Below, in pieces: positions 1 through 6,744 of a DNA stretch of 7,306 nt. Where the stretch lies: the NCBI GenBank assembly GCA_027858355.1, contig JAQICW010000406.1, positions 1 to 7,306 of the forward strand. The letters run 5' to 3'. This stretch comes from Desulfobacula sp. (GTDB lineage Bacteria > Desulfobacterota > Desulfobacteria > Desulfobacterales > Desulfobacteraceae). The notes under the pieces were generated by a model. The model saw only the letters and a program-made list of their open reading frames with translations, ran no database searches and was not told the origin of the DNA. Within the stretch, counting starts at the first letter, position 1. The number at the start of each line of letters is the position of its first letter. The translations under genes were made by a program, and so were the position numbers.

Positions 1-13
1 CCCTTTTGTATTT

Positions 14-60
14 TGTAAAAAAAGGCTTTTACATATTTAATTATCTACATTATAAGCCTT
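14..60. other. Overlapping inverted repeats at the left edge
   Basis: TGTAAAA at 14-20 is the exact reverse complement of TTTTACA at 27-33 (6-base loop). AAGGCTT at 22-28 is the exact reverse complement of AAGCCTT at 54-60 (25-base loop). The two hairpins share bases and would exclude each other. They lie just past the recognisable transposase remnant. They could be a transposon end or a weak terminator, but in AT-rich DNA such repeats also arise by chance. Confidence 0.2.
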
Positions 61-446
61 ATCAGTCCAATAGGTATTGGTTTTTTTATCGCTTCAATGC
101 GTTTGTTGTTATTTAAAAACACAGGTGCAACTTCCAAGACCGATTTTTTTTTTGTAAAAACGCTTCTCTAAAAAGGTTGCTTCTTATATATCTACAAAAT
201 GTCTGCTGCAGGTAAAGTTGTGTTGGTGATAAGTGGGAAGATCCCATCGGATTTTGATGCTTGTTCAATCGCTTCTTCATCACGATACCAATTTATATTG
301 TAGATAATCTGTTCTTTATATTCGTATTGTGTGTTTGGTCCTGGACGACCTGGACCAATCTTTATTTTTTGTGTTGTCTTTCATCTGATTGTATCTTTTT
401 TAAGTAAACGGCATTCAGTTCCGACGATAACGCCATGGTATAGACT
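50..446 (-). pseudogene. Decayed IS1634-like (IS4-type DDE) transposase fragment
   Basis: Read on the minus strand, about 432 to 192 encodes a recognisable transposase segment. It contains KIGPGRPGPNTQYEY (about 370-326), then an NINWYRDEEAIEQ stretch, then KSDGIFPLITNT, ending at a TAG at 194-192. The same frame continues as IYKKQPF, a second stop at 170-168, then KSVLEVAPVFL and KRIEA down to about 90. The expected order 'DGIFPLITN, dIL-aYK-QP-lEKRF, KSv-vaPvfL, RIEAL' is that of IS1634-group transposases as I know them. The LEKR block appears only after a one-base frame change, so the copy carries two stops and at least one compensated frameshift. The following conserved C-terminal part is absent. 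The segment is clearly AT-richer than the nap cluster, which supports a foreign origin. Family assignment is from memory of motifs. No terminal repeats or target duplication were identified. Confidence 0.72.
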
Positions 447-450
447 GTGT

Positions 451-1683
451 TTAGTGTTGAGCAAAATTATCTTCATACTCTTTTTCGATAATCAACGCCG
501 GCTTTAAAAGCATGGTCACCACAAACATTCCAAGTCCTACCACCCCTATGGTAATGAGTATCTCCACACGACTGGGTGAATATGAGATGATCTCTCCCAT
601 GGGAGAAGGAACCAGTCCCGGAACAATCAGGCCGATGCCTTTTTCAATCCAGATGCCGACGATGAGCAGGACCAGTGCCGGCATTAAAAAAATCTGCCGT
701 TCCCGGAATGGGTTAAACGCCAGGATAAGCGTCCCGATAAGGTTGATGGATATGGCAGTCCAGATCCACGGCACCAGGGAATTGTGCCCTTCAAGTCCGA
801 AAAACAGGTATATGGCTGACTGAGAGTGATGGGTCGGGAAATAAAATTCCTTGAAAATTTCTGAAAACAGCATCAGAAGATTGATGACCGCAGCCGATAC
901 AATAATGATTCTCAGCTTGTTAAAAATCCTGTTTTCGATCTTATAGTCTGTTGCGGAATTCACGATGTGAAGGACCAGTGAAATAATGGCAGGTCCGGCT
1001 GCAAAGGCAGAGGCCAGAAATCTTGGCCCCATGAGCGGATTATTCCAGAACGGTCTTGCCGGAAGCCCCTGGTATAGAAAGGCTGTAATCATATGGATGG
1101 CAACGGCCCAGCCGATGGAGATAAAAACAAAGGGTTTATAGTATTTTCCAACAGGTTCACGGCCCTGATAATGGCAATAGACAATGTAGGCCGGGATCAG
1201 GGCATTGAGAGCCAGATATCCGTTAAGGACGATAATATCCCAGGAGAGAAGTGAAGATGGAAAATTGAGCTGGCCAATACCCGGAATCAGGTGCCAGAAT
1301 TGTAATGGTCTCCCCAGATCAACAAAGACAAAGGTCATGCACATGACCAAAGCACCAACAGCCACAACCTCACCGATGATTACAACTTTATGCAGGTCTT
1401 TATCATTGAATACGTAAGACGGTAGAATCAGCATGACTGCGGCAGCGGCAACGCCCACAAGAAAGGTGAAGTTGGAAATATAAAAGCCCCAGGACACGAT
1501 ATTGGACATGTCTGTGGCAGCAAGTCCCAGTTTAAACTGAAGAACATAACCATAGACACCGGTCAGCATCAGGCAGACCAGGATACCCAGATAAACCTGG
1601 TATCCGATGGAGCCTGACAGGTTCCATACGAGGGTATCCCTGATAAATGACAATAATCCTTTTGACGCCGTGCTTTTTTTCAT
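451..1683 (-). CDS. nrfD: NrfD/PsrC-family polytopic membrane subunit (quinol-interacting)
   Basis: A 410-residue, very hydrophobic protein with about ten predicted membrane helices (roughly residues 28-48, 64-88, 97-121, 150-170, 184-204, 219-241, 256-276, 304-323, 331-347, 372-393). Family marks are VDLGRPLQFWHLI (121-133), the following SWDIIVLNGYL (147-157) and GPRFLASAFAAGPA (219-232), typical of NrfD/DsrP/HybB-like anchors. Members of this family exchange electrons between the quinone pool and a partner ferredoxin-like subunit. At about 410 residues it is closer to the long DsrP/ActC-like forms than to E. coli NrfD (about 320). The ATG at 1683 has AAGGA eight bases upstream and lies 20 bases after the iron-sulfur gene stop. 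It is the last intact gene of the cluster, and its TAA sits only a few bases from a transposase remnant. No terminator is visible after it. The symbol denotes the family; function in formate-dependent nitrite reduction is not implied. Confidence 0.9.
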   Translation of the reverse strand: MKKSTASKGLLSFIRDTLVWNLSGSIGYQVYLGILVCLMLTGVYGYVLQFKLGLAATDMSNIVSWGFYISNFTFLVGVAAAAVMLILPSYVFNDKDLHKVVIIGEVVAVGALVMCMTFVFVDLGRPLQFWHLIPGIGQLNFPSSLLSWDIIVLNGYLALNALIPAYIVYCHYQGREPVGKYYKPFVFISIGWAVAIHMITAFLYQGLPARPFWNNPLMGPRFLASAFAAGPAIISLVLHIVNSATDYKIENRIFNKLRIIIVSAAVINLLMLFSEIFKEFYFPTHHSQSAIYLFFGLEGHNSLVPWIWTAISINLIGTLILAFNPFRERQIFLMPALVLLIVGIWIEKGIGLIVPGLVPSPMGEIISYSPSRVEILITIGVVGLGMFVVTMLLKPALIIEKEYEDNFAQH

Positions 1684-1703
1684 ATTGATATCCTTGGGAC
1701 CGG

Positions 1704-2636
1704 TTAATCGATAAAATACCAGAACTTGGGTTCCGTACCCAGGTCTTCCTTGAGCCTGTAGACTTTTTTGTTTTCCAGCACAAACCTGATTTCACTGTCG
1801 GGGTCTAATAGATTGCCAAACACCCTTGCGCCTGTGGGACAGGCTTCGACACAGGCGGTTAACTTTCCCTTGCGGCTTCTCTGGATGCAAAAAGTGCATT
1901 TTTCCATCATGCCCCTGACCCGTTTCCGGTTGCCCAGATAATGCTGGTTTTTGATAATCTCTTCTTTGGGTACTTCAGGCTCATTCCAATTAAATCGTCG
2001 TCCCATGTAAGGACAGGCCGCCATGCAGTACCGGCATCCAATGCACCAGTCATAATCCACCACCACAATGCCGTCCGGCTCTTTCCAGGTGGCTTTGGTG
2101 GGGCATGCCTTCACGCAGGGAGGGTTCTCACAATGGTAACATTGTACACCCATATAAAAATGGCCTTCCACTGGAACCTCATGGAAATATTTAGAATTTC
2201 CCTGGTCCGGTGTCATCTGACCATGCTCCATCTCGAAAATCTGGATATACTGGGTATTGGATTTGCGATCCAGGTTATTCTCCTTAATACATGCCTGAAT
2301 GCATTCCATATAGCCTTCGCACCGGGTTACATTGAAGCCATAACCGTAAAGAACATTTTGGGCCGGTCCTGTGGTATCGATATTGACGGTGATATCTTGT
2401 TTGAGCTTTGCAAGCCTTTCCAGCCGGGCAACAGTCTGCTCTCGTTCATCCTGACTCATCAATCGGTAATATTTTTTAAAATACTCTTGAAATTCCAGGG
2501 CAAACGCTTCTGAACTTCCCAGAAGGCCTTTACCTTTACAACCGGTTGTTACGGCTGCGCTACCCACAATAGCTGTGGATGCTGCTCCCGCAAGAAAGGT
2601 TCTGCGACTCATTTTTTTTGTTTTATCAGAATCCAT
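1704..2636 (-). CDS. Tat-exported ferredoxin-like iron-sulfur subunit (NrfC/PsrB/DsrO type)
   Basis: A 310-residue protein with a twin-arginine signal (SRRTFLAGA, residues 10-18, then a hydrophobic Ala/Val run to about 31), so it should be exported folded. Four cysteine groups follow the NrfC/PsrB pattern: C106-x5-C112-x3-C116; C166-x2-C169-x4-C174-x3-C178; C198-x2-C201-x2-C204-x3-C208; and C247-x2-C250-x11-C262-x3-C266. Group 1 has Tyr109 where the second Cys of the usual CxxCxxCxxxC motif is expected, so one cluster has a ligand fewer than a standard [4Fe-4S]. TTGC at 30-33 could be an atypical lipobox, but position -3 is poor. Family role: electron wire between a NrfD-type anchor and the periplasmic partner. 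The ATG at 2636 is eight bases after the upstream stop; AGGA overlaps that stop as a ribosome site. A later ATG at 2612 precedes the Arg pair but has no ribosome site. Confidence 0.88.
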   Translation of the reverse strand: MDSDKTKKMSRRTFLAGAASTAIVGSAAVTTGCKGKGLLGSSEAFALEFQEYFKKYYRLMSQDEREQTVARLERLAKLKQDITVNIDTTGPAQNVLYGYGFNVTRCEGYMECIQACIKENNLDRKSNTQYIQIFEMEHGQMTPDQGNSKYFHEVPVEGHFYMGVQCYHCENPPCVKACPTKATWKEPDGIVVVDYDWCIGCRYCMAACPYMGRRFNWNEPEVPKEEIIKNQHYLGNRKRVRGMMEKCTFCIQRSRKGKLTACVEACPTGARVFGNLLDPDSEIRFVLENKKVYRLKEDLGTEPKFWYFID

Positions 2637-2644
2637 TATTCATC

Positions 2645-3286
2645 CTAATCTATTTTAAGAGGAACGGAATATGTTTTGGGCCATCTTTTTTCAAACCGTG
2701 GAGAATGAGGGTTATGGCATGAGGTGCAGTTCTTGACCACTCTTTCTCCTGCCCAGTAAGTCACCCGTTTTCCATGGGCGCCCCCTATCCAATCTTTTTT
2801 CTGCCTGAAATGACACTGGCCGCACATATCATACACATGGTCCAGATCGATTTTGCTTCCCTTGCTCGTGACGAGAAAGTCACGGTCATCCTGACTATGA
2901 CAGGTATTGCAGGCAAGGGGAGTGTTTTTGCCCCCGTGATTTACCTGGATATCAGCGTGAGAAATATCAGCAGCATTAAGGATGGATACTTTCTTATTGT
3001 TGTGGCAGGAACTGCACTTAAATCGTTTGATCTCACTCTTCCGTGCTTCTGTGAAAAAGGTTCCGCCCTGATATTCCATAGTTGCCCTGACAATATTTTT
3101 GGGAATAGGAATGATGGCATCAACCTGGTGTGCTTTATCAACCTTTTGGGTCGCCATTTTAAACCTGGATGCCACATCCTGCTGATTTGAAAAGGCGGTC
3201 AAAGCAGAAAAAAGAATGAGAAGCCCTGGGATGAAACCAAACGGTATTATATAAAAAAGGTTTTTTCTGAAGATTGAATTTTTCAT
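2645..3286 (-). CDS. Tetraheme c-type cytochrome, membrane-anchored or secreted
   Basis: A 213-residue protein with four CxxCH heme-attachment motifs: CSSCH (91-95), CNTCH (126-130), CGQCH (155-159) and CTSCH (187-191). Extra histidines around residues 110, 117, 150, 171 and 194 could be distal heme ligands. The N-terminus is basic (RKN), followed by a hydrophobic segment at about 11-32. It is either an uncleaved signal anchor or a Sec signal peptide, so the hemes lie on the periplasmic side. The gene sits between the NapB-like cytochrome and the iron-sulfur/NrfD pair. By position it is the likely bridge between that quinol-oxidising module and the reductase. It resembles c3/c7-type multiheme cytochromes found beside NrfCD-like modules, but I cannot assign it to a named family. 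Start: ATG at 3286 with GAGGTGAT directly before it, 19 bases after the preceding stop. Confidence 0.85.
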   Translation of the reverse strand: MKNSIFRKNLFYIIPFGFIPGLLILFSALTAFSNQQDVASRFKMATQKVDKAHQVDAIIPIPKNIVRATMEYQGGTFFTEARKSEIKRFKCSSCHNNKKVSILNAADISHADIQVNHGGKNTPLACNTCHSQDDRDFLVTSKGSKIDLDHVYDMCGQCHFRQKKDWIGGAHGKRVTYWAGERVVKNCTSCHNPHSPRFEKRWPKTYSVPLKID

Positions 3287-3305
3287 ATCACCTCTTTTTT
3301 GTTCA

Positions 3306-3983
3306 TCAGTAAGGCGTTCTGGTAAAGAGCACCTTGGTTTCTTCGGGCAGATGGCACTGCCGGCAGTTGCCCCTCATGGGATGCTCCACGCGTATGGGAA
3401 CTACGGTTCCAGGTCCCACATGGCATGCAATGCAGTTCTCTCTCATCTGAAGCGGGTGCACAATGGGGGGAGGTGATCCGGGCAGGGCCGACCTGCCGAG
3501 TTTTGGCAATTGAACACTGACCCAGTCGTTCTCCTTGAATAGTTTCTCTGTCACGATCTTCATATGACATTGTCCACAATAGCTGTGCTGGGGATGGGGG
3601 GTCACCGGGGTGAAACGGTTGAACGCCTGGACAAATCCGCCCCGCTCATGACAGGAAAGGCAGGCTTGCTCCACTCCCTTTTCAACCACTGGATCATGGG
3701 GAATAAAAGGGGGAGAACCTGGGTATTGACGCAGGGAATAATAATAATTTAAGGTTCGGGATGTCGAGGTTCCCACCATATAGGCGGGGGTTGTTCCGTT
3801 ATAGATTGCGAAAAATTGTTTGGCGCCATGGTCAAAATCTGCAACCGGGGCCGTGTTCACCTTAGCAAGAACTTCTCCGGTACTCACGGAAAAGGCCTGA
3901 AAAATAATGATCGGCAAGGCAATGGCACCTATTATGGCAAACGAGAAAAACAATCTGCCAATTTTAAAATCTGGTTTTCCCAT
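3306..3983 (-). CDS. NapB-like tetraheme c-type cytochrome subunit
   Basis: A 225-residue protein with an N-terminal hydrophobic segment (about 10-32) for export or anchoring. It has four heme motifs: CLSCH (108-112), CGQCH (136-140), CIACH (184-188) and CRQCH (207-211). The C-terminal pair in the context RENCIACHVGPG...HPMRGNCRQCH resembles the diheme NapB electron-transfer subunit of NapA. The first pair is additional. Residues 113-135 and 166-180 are rich in Pro and His. The gene directly follows napA. The chosen start ATG (3983-3981) overlaps the napA TAA in a TAATG junction and has GGAG about eight bases upstream, indicating translational coupling. An in-frame ATG at 4010 would add nine residues inside napA, with no better ribosome site. 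Role inferred: immediate electron donor to NapA. It might instead belong to another multiheme family such as NapM-like cytochromes. Confidence 0.82.
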   Translation of the reverse strand: MGKPDFKIGRLFFSFAIIGAIALPIIIFQAFSVSTGEVLAKVNTAPVADFDHGAKQFFAIYNGTTPAYMVGTSTSRTLNYYYSLRQYPGSPPFIPHDPVVEKGVEQACLSCHERGGFVQAFNRFTPVTPHPQHSYCGQCHMKIVTEKLFKENDWVSVQLPKLGRSALPGSPPPIVHPLQMRENCIACHVGPGTVVPIRVEHPMRGNCRQCHLPEETKVLFTRTPY

Positions 3984-6298
3984 TAGACTTTCTCCAGTTT
4001 TACCGCACATTTTTTATAATCCGGTTGTTTGGATATGGGGCAGAACGCATCCAGGGTTAAATCATTGATCAGATAATTTTCATCAAAGAACGGCACAAAC
4101 ACCATTCCCATTGGCGGATTCCCCCGGCCGCTGATGACGGCCTTCATGACAATGGACCCTCTTCTGGAAGAGATTTTAATCTTGCTGCCGTTGACAACAC
4201 CCATATTTCTGGCATCCTCCGGATTGATTTCCACATAGGATTCCGGCACTGCCTTGTGGAGAATGGGAATCCTGCGGGTCATGGACCCGGTATGCCAGTG
4301 TTCGAGCACCCGACCTGTATTGAGCCAGAACGGGTATTCTCTGTCCGGTGATTCAGCAGCCGGCTCGTAAGGACGCAGCCAGACCCAGGCTTTATGGTCG
4401 GGTTTGCCGTAAAAGTCCCAGGTATCACCCTTGCAGGCCGGGTCATATTTGCCATGGTACCGCCATCGGGTCTCTTTTCCATCCACAAACGGCCACTGGA
4501 CCCCGGACCGTTCGGTTAAAACCTTGTAGGGGGCCATGCGATGCTTGGGGCTGTCATGGAATCGGGTGTACTCATTCCAGATGTCTTCAATATAGGAATC
4601 TTCTTTCCAGGGGAATTGTTTTTCAAACCCCATGCGCCGCGCCACCTGTATGAGCTGCCAGGTGTTACACATGGCCTGGCCGGGTTTGGGCACCAATTGG
4701 GCATTGTGCTGGGTCCGTCTTTCGGAATTTCCAAAAAATCCCTCTCTTTCCACCCACAGGGCTGACGGCAGAATGACGTCTGCCACATCAGAAGTGGGGG
4801 TGGGATATATTTCAGATACAACAATGAATCGGCCCTTTTTTTTAGCCCCGTCACGATATCGGGACAGATTGGGCATGGTGACCATGGGGTTGGTGACCTG
4901 GATCCACATGAAATTGATGTCGCCCCGGTCCAGTGCCCGGAACATTTCAACGGTATGATAGGTGGGTTTGGGATCAATATTTTCCACCGGAACCCCCCAG
5001 ATATCCGCAGCCATTTTCCGGTCCTCCTCATTCATCACAACCCCGTGGGGAAGAGCATGGGTCAGGGTCCCGACTTCCCTCACCGTACCGCAGGCGCTGG
5101 GCTGGCCCGTCAGGGAAAAAGGACTGTTGCCCGGTGTGGAAATTTTGCCAGTGAGCAAATGGATATTATAGACCAGGTTGTTGATCCAGGTGCCTCTTGT
5201 GTGCTGGTTCATGCCCATGGTCCAGAAGGAGGTCACGCGTTTGTCCGGGTCTCCGTAAAGGGCGGCCAGGTATTTGATATCTTCGGCAGACATCCCGGAA
5301 ATTTTCTCTGCTATTTCAGGGGTATAATCGGCAAGAAATGTCTTGAATTCTTCAAATTCAACCGTTTCTGCCTTGTCGGTAAACGCAAAATGATCTTCGG
5401 TTCCATATCCGATATCGGTTTTCCCTTTATGGAAGGAGACATGCTTTTCGACAAAATCCTGATTCACCCAGTTGTTTTTTATAATTTCATAACAGATGGC
5501 ATTGGCAATGGCCAGATCAGACTGGGGATTGAAAAGAATGGATTTGTCTGCAGCCTGGCTGGATCGGGTGGACCGGGTGGTCAAATCGATAATCTGGACA
5601 TCTGTCTTTGATTTTCTATTGGCCAGCATTCTGGAGAACAGCACCGGATGCATTTCCGCCATGTTATTTCCCCAGGTGATAAAGACATCGGCATTGTCAA
5701 TGTCTTCATAGCACCCCATGGGTTCGTCCAGACCAAAGGTGGTCAGGCATCCTGTCACCGCACTGGCCATGCAAAGCCTTGCATTGGCTTCAACATTATT
5801 GGTTCCGATGCACCCTTTGAAAAATTTTGAGGCGGTATATCCGTCAGCAATCGACCATTGGCCTGACCCATAGATGGACACGGAATCCTTACCGTTTTTT
5901 TCAATGGATGATTTCATCTGGCTTGCCACAAGATCCAGTGCCTCATCAATGGGCGTGGGAACCATCTTGCCGTTTTTTCTGACATAGGCGGTCTTAAACC
6001 GATCCTTCCCATACAGAATCTGTACACAATGATATCCCTTGACACAGCACAGGCCCTTGTTAACGGAAGAATTAGGATCACCCTTTACCGCGACAGCCCT
6101 CTCTCCTGAAACGCCCACAAGCAGACTACAGCCGGTACCACAGAAGCGGCAAGGGGTTTTACTCCAGACAATGGAATCGGTAGAAAGATCATTGGGTTTC
6201 CAACCGGCAAAACTGATTCCCGGAAACATGGTTGCTGCCGCCACAGCCGCACTGTTTAAGGCCATGGCCCGGATAAAATCTCTTCTGTTGATCGTCAT
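3983..6298 (-). CDS. napA: Periplasmic nitrate reductase catalytic subunit NapA
   Basis: A full-length 771-residue Mo-bisMGD oxidoreductase that reduces nitrate to nitrite in the periplasm. In order: Tat signal (NRRDFIRA at 4-11, hydrophobic to about 31); [4Fe-4S] site C50-x2-C53-x3-C57 with the fourth ligand in GLCCVKGY (C85 by alignment, K87 being the conserved lysine between cluster and cofactor); the molybdenum-ligand block ARLCMASAV with Cys176; DEPMGCYEDI (191-200); then FWTMGMNQHTRG and FSLTGQPSACGT-REVG, both close to NapA as I know it. The C-terminal MGD-binding part GRVLEHWHTGSMTRR and the final KKCAVKLEKV also match NapA. Length is between the monomeric Desulfovibrio NapA and the E. 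coli protein. AAGGAG lies six bases before the ATG, and napD ends 33 bases upstream. No frameshift is seen. Substrate is inferred from the family; other oxyanions cannot be excluded from sequence. Confidence 0.95.
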   Translation of the reverse strand: MTINRRDFIRAMALNSAAVAAATMFPGISFAGWKPNDLSTDSIVWSKTPCRFCGTGCSLLVGVSGERAVAVKGDPNSSVNKGLCCVKGYHCVQILYGKDRFKTAYVRKNGKMVPTPIDEALDLVASQMKSSIEKNGKDSVSIYGSGQWSIADGYTASKFFKGCIGTNNVEANARLCMASAVTGCLTTFGLDEPMGCYEDIDNADVFITWGNNMAEMHPVLFSRMLANRKSKTDVQIIDLTTRSTRSSQAADKSILFNPQSDLAIANAICYEIIKNNWVNQDFVEKHVSFHKGKTDIGYGTEDHFAFTDKAETVEFEEFKTFLADYTPEIAEKISGMSAEDIKYLAALYGDPDKRVTSFWTMGMNQHTRGTWINNLVYNIHLLTGKISTPGNSPFSLTGQPSACGTVREVGTLTHALPHGVVMNEEDRKMAADIWGVPVENIDPKPTYHTVEMFRALDRGDINFMWIQVTNPMVTMPNLSRYRDGAKKKGRFIVVSEIYPTPTSDVADVILPSALWVEREGFFGNSERRTQHNAQLVPKPGQAMCNTWQLIQVARRMGFEKQFPWKEDSYIEDIWNEYTRFHDSPKHRMAPYKVLTERSGVQWPFVDGKETRWRYHGKYDPACKGDTWDFYGKPDHKAWVWLRPYEPAAESPDREYPFWLNTGRVLEHWHTGSMTRRIPILHKAVPESYVEINPEDARNMGVVNGSKIKISSRRGSIVMKAVISGRGNPPMGMVFVPFFDENYLINDLTLDAFCPISKQPDYKKCAVKLEKV

Positions 6299-6331
6299 AA
6301 ACCGCTCCTTTTCTTGGTAATATCTGGTTTT

Positions 6332-6562
6332 TTACATGTCTGTATGTCCAAAGGTCATGCTCAAGGCCTGCAGGGATTTCAACGCCTTAATGGTATCAAT
6401 CAGGCGTTTGTTGGTCTCTTCATCCGGTGTATCTGTCAACAGAATCAAAACCTCCTGGTTTTCTGATGGTTTTACCTCGCAATAGTCCATAACGGAAAGG
6501 TCTTTGATCAACTGCTCTTTCATGTTTTTTTCAGGGTAGGCCAGAAAACTGAATATCGGCAT
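6332..6562 (-). CDS. napD: NapD-type Tat-signal-binding chaperone
   Basis: A 76-residue cytoplasmic protein with the NapD outline: a beta strand near the start (FSFLAYP), a helix, the YCEVKP turn (27-32) corresponding to GCEV in E. coli NapD, the strand EVLILLTD (37-44), a long helix with repeated Leu/Ile (DEETNKRLIDTIKALKSL), and a final strand LSMTFGH. NapD binds the NapA Tat signal and holds back export until the molybdenum cofactor is inserted; its place directly upstream of napA, which has a Tat signal, fits. It is slightly shorter than the roughly 87-residue E. coli protein. The start codon lies inside the second copy of a 13-base tandem repeat that also duplicates its AAGGAAAG ribosome site. 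Short, divergent NapD proteins are hard to assign by eye, but the context is strong. Confidence 0.82.
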   Translation of the reverse strand: MPIFSFLAYPEKNMKEQLIKDLSVMDYCEVKPSENQEVLILLTDTPDEETNKRLIDTIKALKSLQALSMTFGHTDM

Positions 6563-6586
6563 TGTCTTTCCTTATTGTCTTTCCTT
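6561..6586 (-). repeat. Perfect 13-base tandem duplication over the napD ribosome site
   Basis: The 13-mer ATTGTCTTTCCTT occurs at 6561-6573 and again, exactly, at 6574-6586. Read on the coding strand this is AAGGAAAGACAAT twice, so napD has two Shine-Dalgarno-like AAGGAAAG elements 13 bases apart. The inner copy is correctly spaced, and its last two bases are the AT of the ATG. A third partial copy, TGTCTTTCC, lies at 6601-6609. Confidence 0.85.
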
Positions 6587-6744
6587 ATATTTGGTTCCCG
6601 TGTCTTTCCCGGGATTTGTTTGAAAGCAGAACTGATTTTTGTGTACCATGCCCGAATTTATCAGGATTTATTGTCCGTCTTTGTTCAAGACTTTATTCTT
6701 TATTCTTTTGTTTGCCAAGGAGAACAAATAATAATTCCCTCATT
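6563..6744. other. Intergenic stretch upstream of napD, no gene seen
   Basis: These 182 bases separate the polyferredoxin fragment from napD and form the only sizeable gap in the cluster. They hold the ribosome-site duplication, a CCCGGG palindrome at 6608-6613, and a weak five-base inverted repeat (TCCCG 6596-6600 with CGGGA 6610-6614). On the minus strand a 16-codon reading frame starts at 6743, one base after the upstream stop, but it lacks a good ribosome site. The DNA is T-rich on the plus strand. I see no convincing -35/-10 pair, FNR box or terminator, although a promoter for napD onward could lie here. Confidence 0.5.

Noticed and set aside
1941..2513. A 190-codon open frame on the plus strand, antisense to the iron-sulfur gene
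   Set aside because: The opposite strand carries four clear ferredoxin cysteine groups; this product is Cys/His-rich only as an antisense echo.
3981..4010. Alternative start at 4010 for the NapB-like cytochrome
   Set aside because: It would put nine extra residues inside the napA end; the TAATG-coupled ATG at 3983 has GGAG at good spacing and leads straight into the signal segment.
4955..5611. A 218-codon open frame on the plus strand, inside napA
   Set aside because: It lies wholly antisense to a strongly conserved part of NapA, has no recognisable domain and no ribosome site; it is a shadow frame.
6591..6616. Short inverted repeat in the napD upstream gap as a terminator
   Set aside because: Only five base pairs, with no adjacent T-run in the transcribed direction; too weak to call.
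6693..6743. 16-codon minus-strand frame directly after the polyferredoxin stop, as a possible leader peptide
   Set aside because: No good ribosome site, no repeated regulatory codons and no attenuator-like hairpin follow it.
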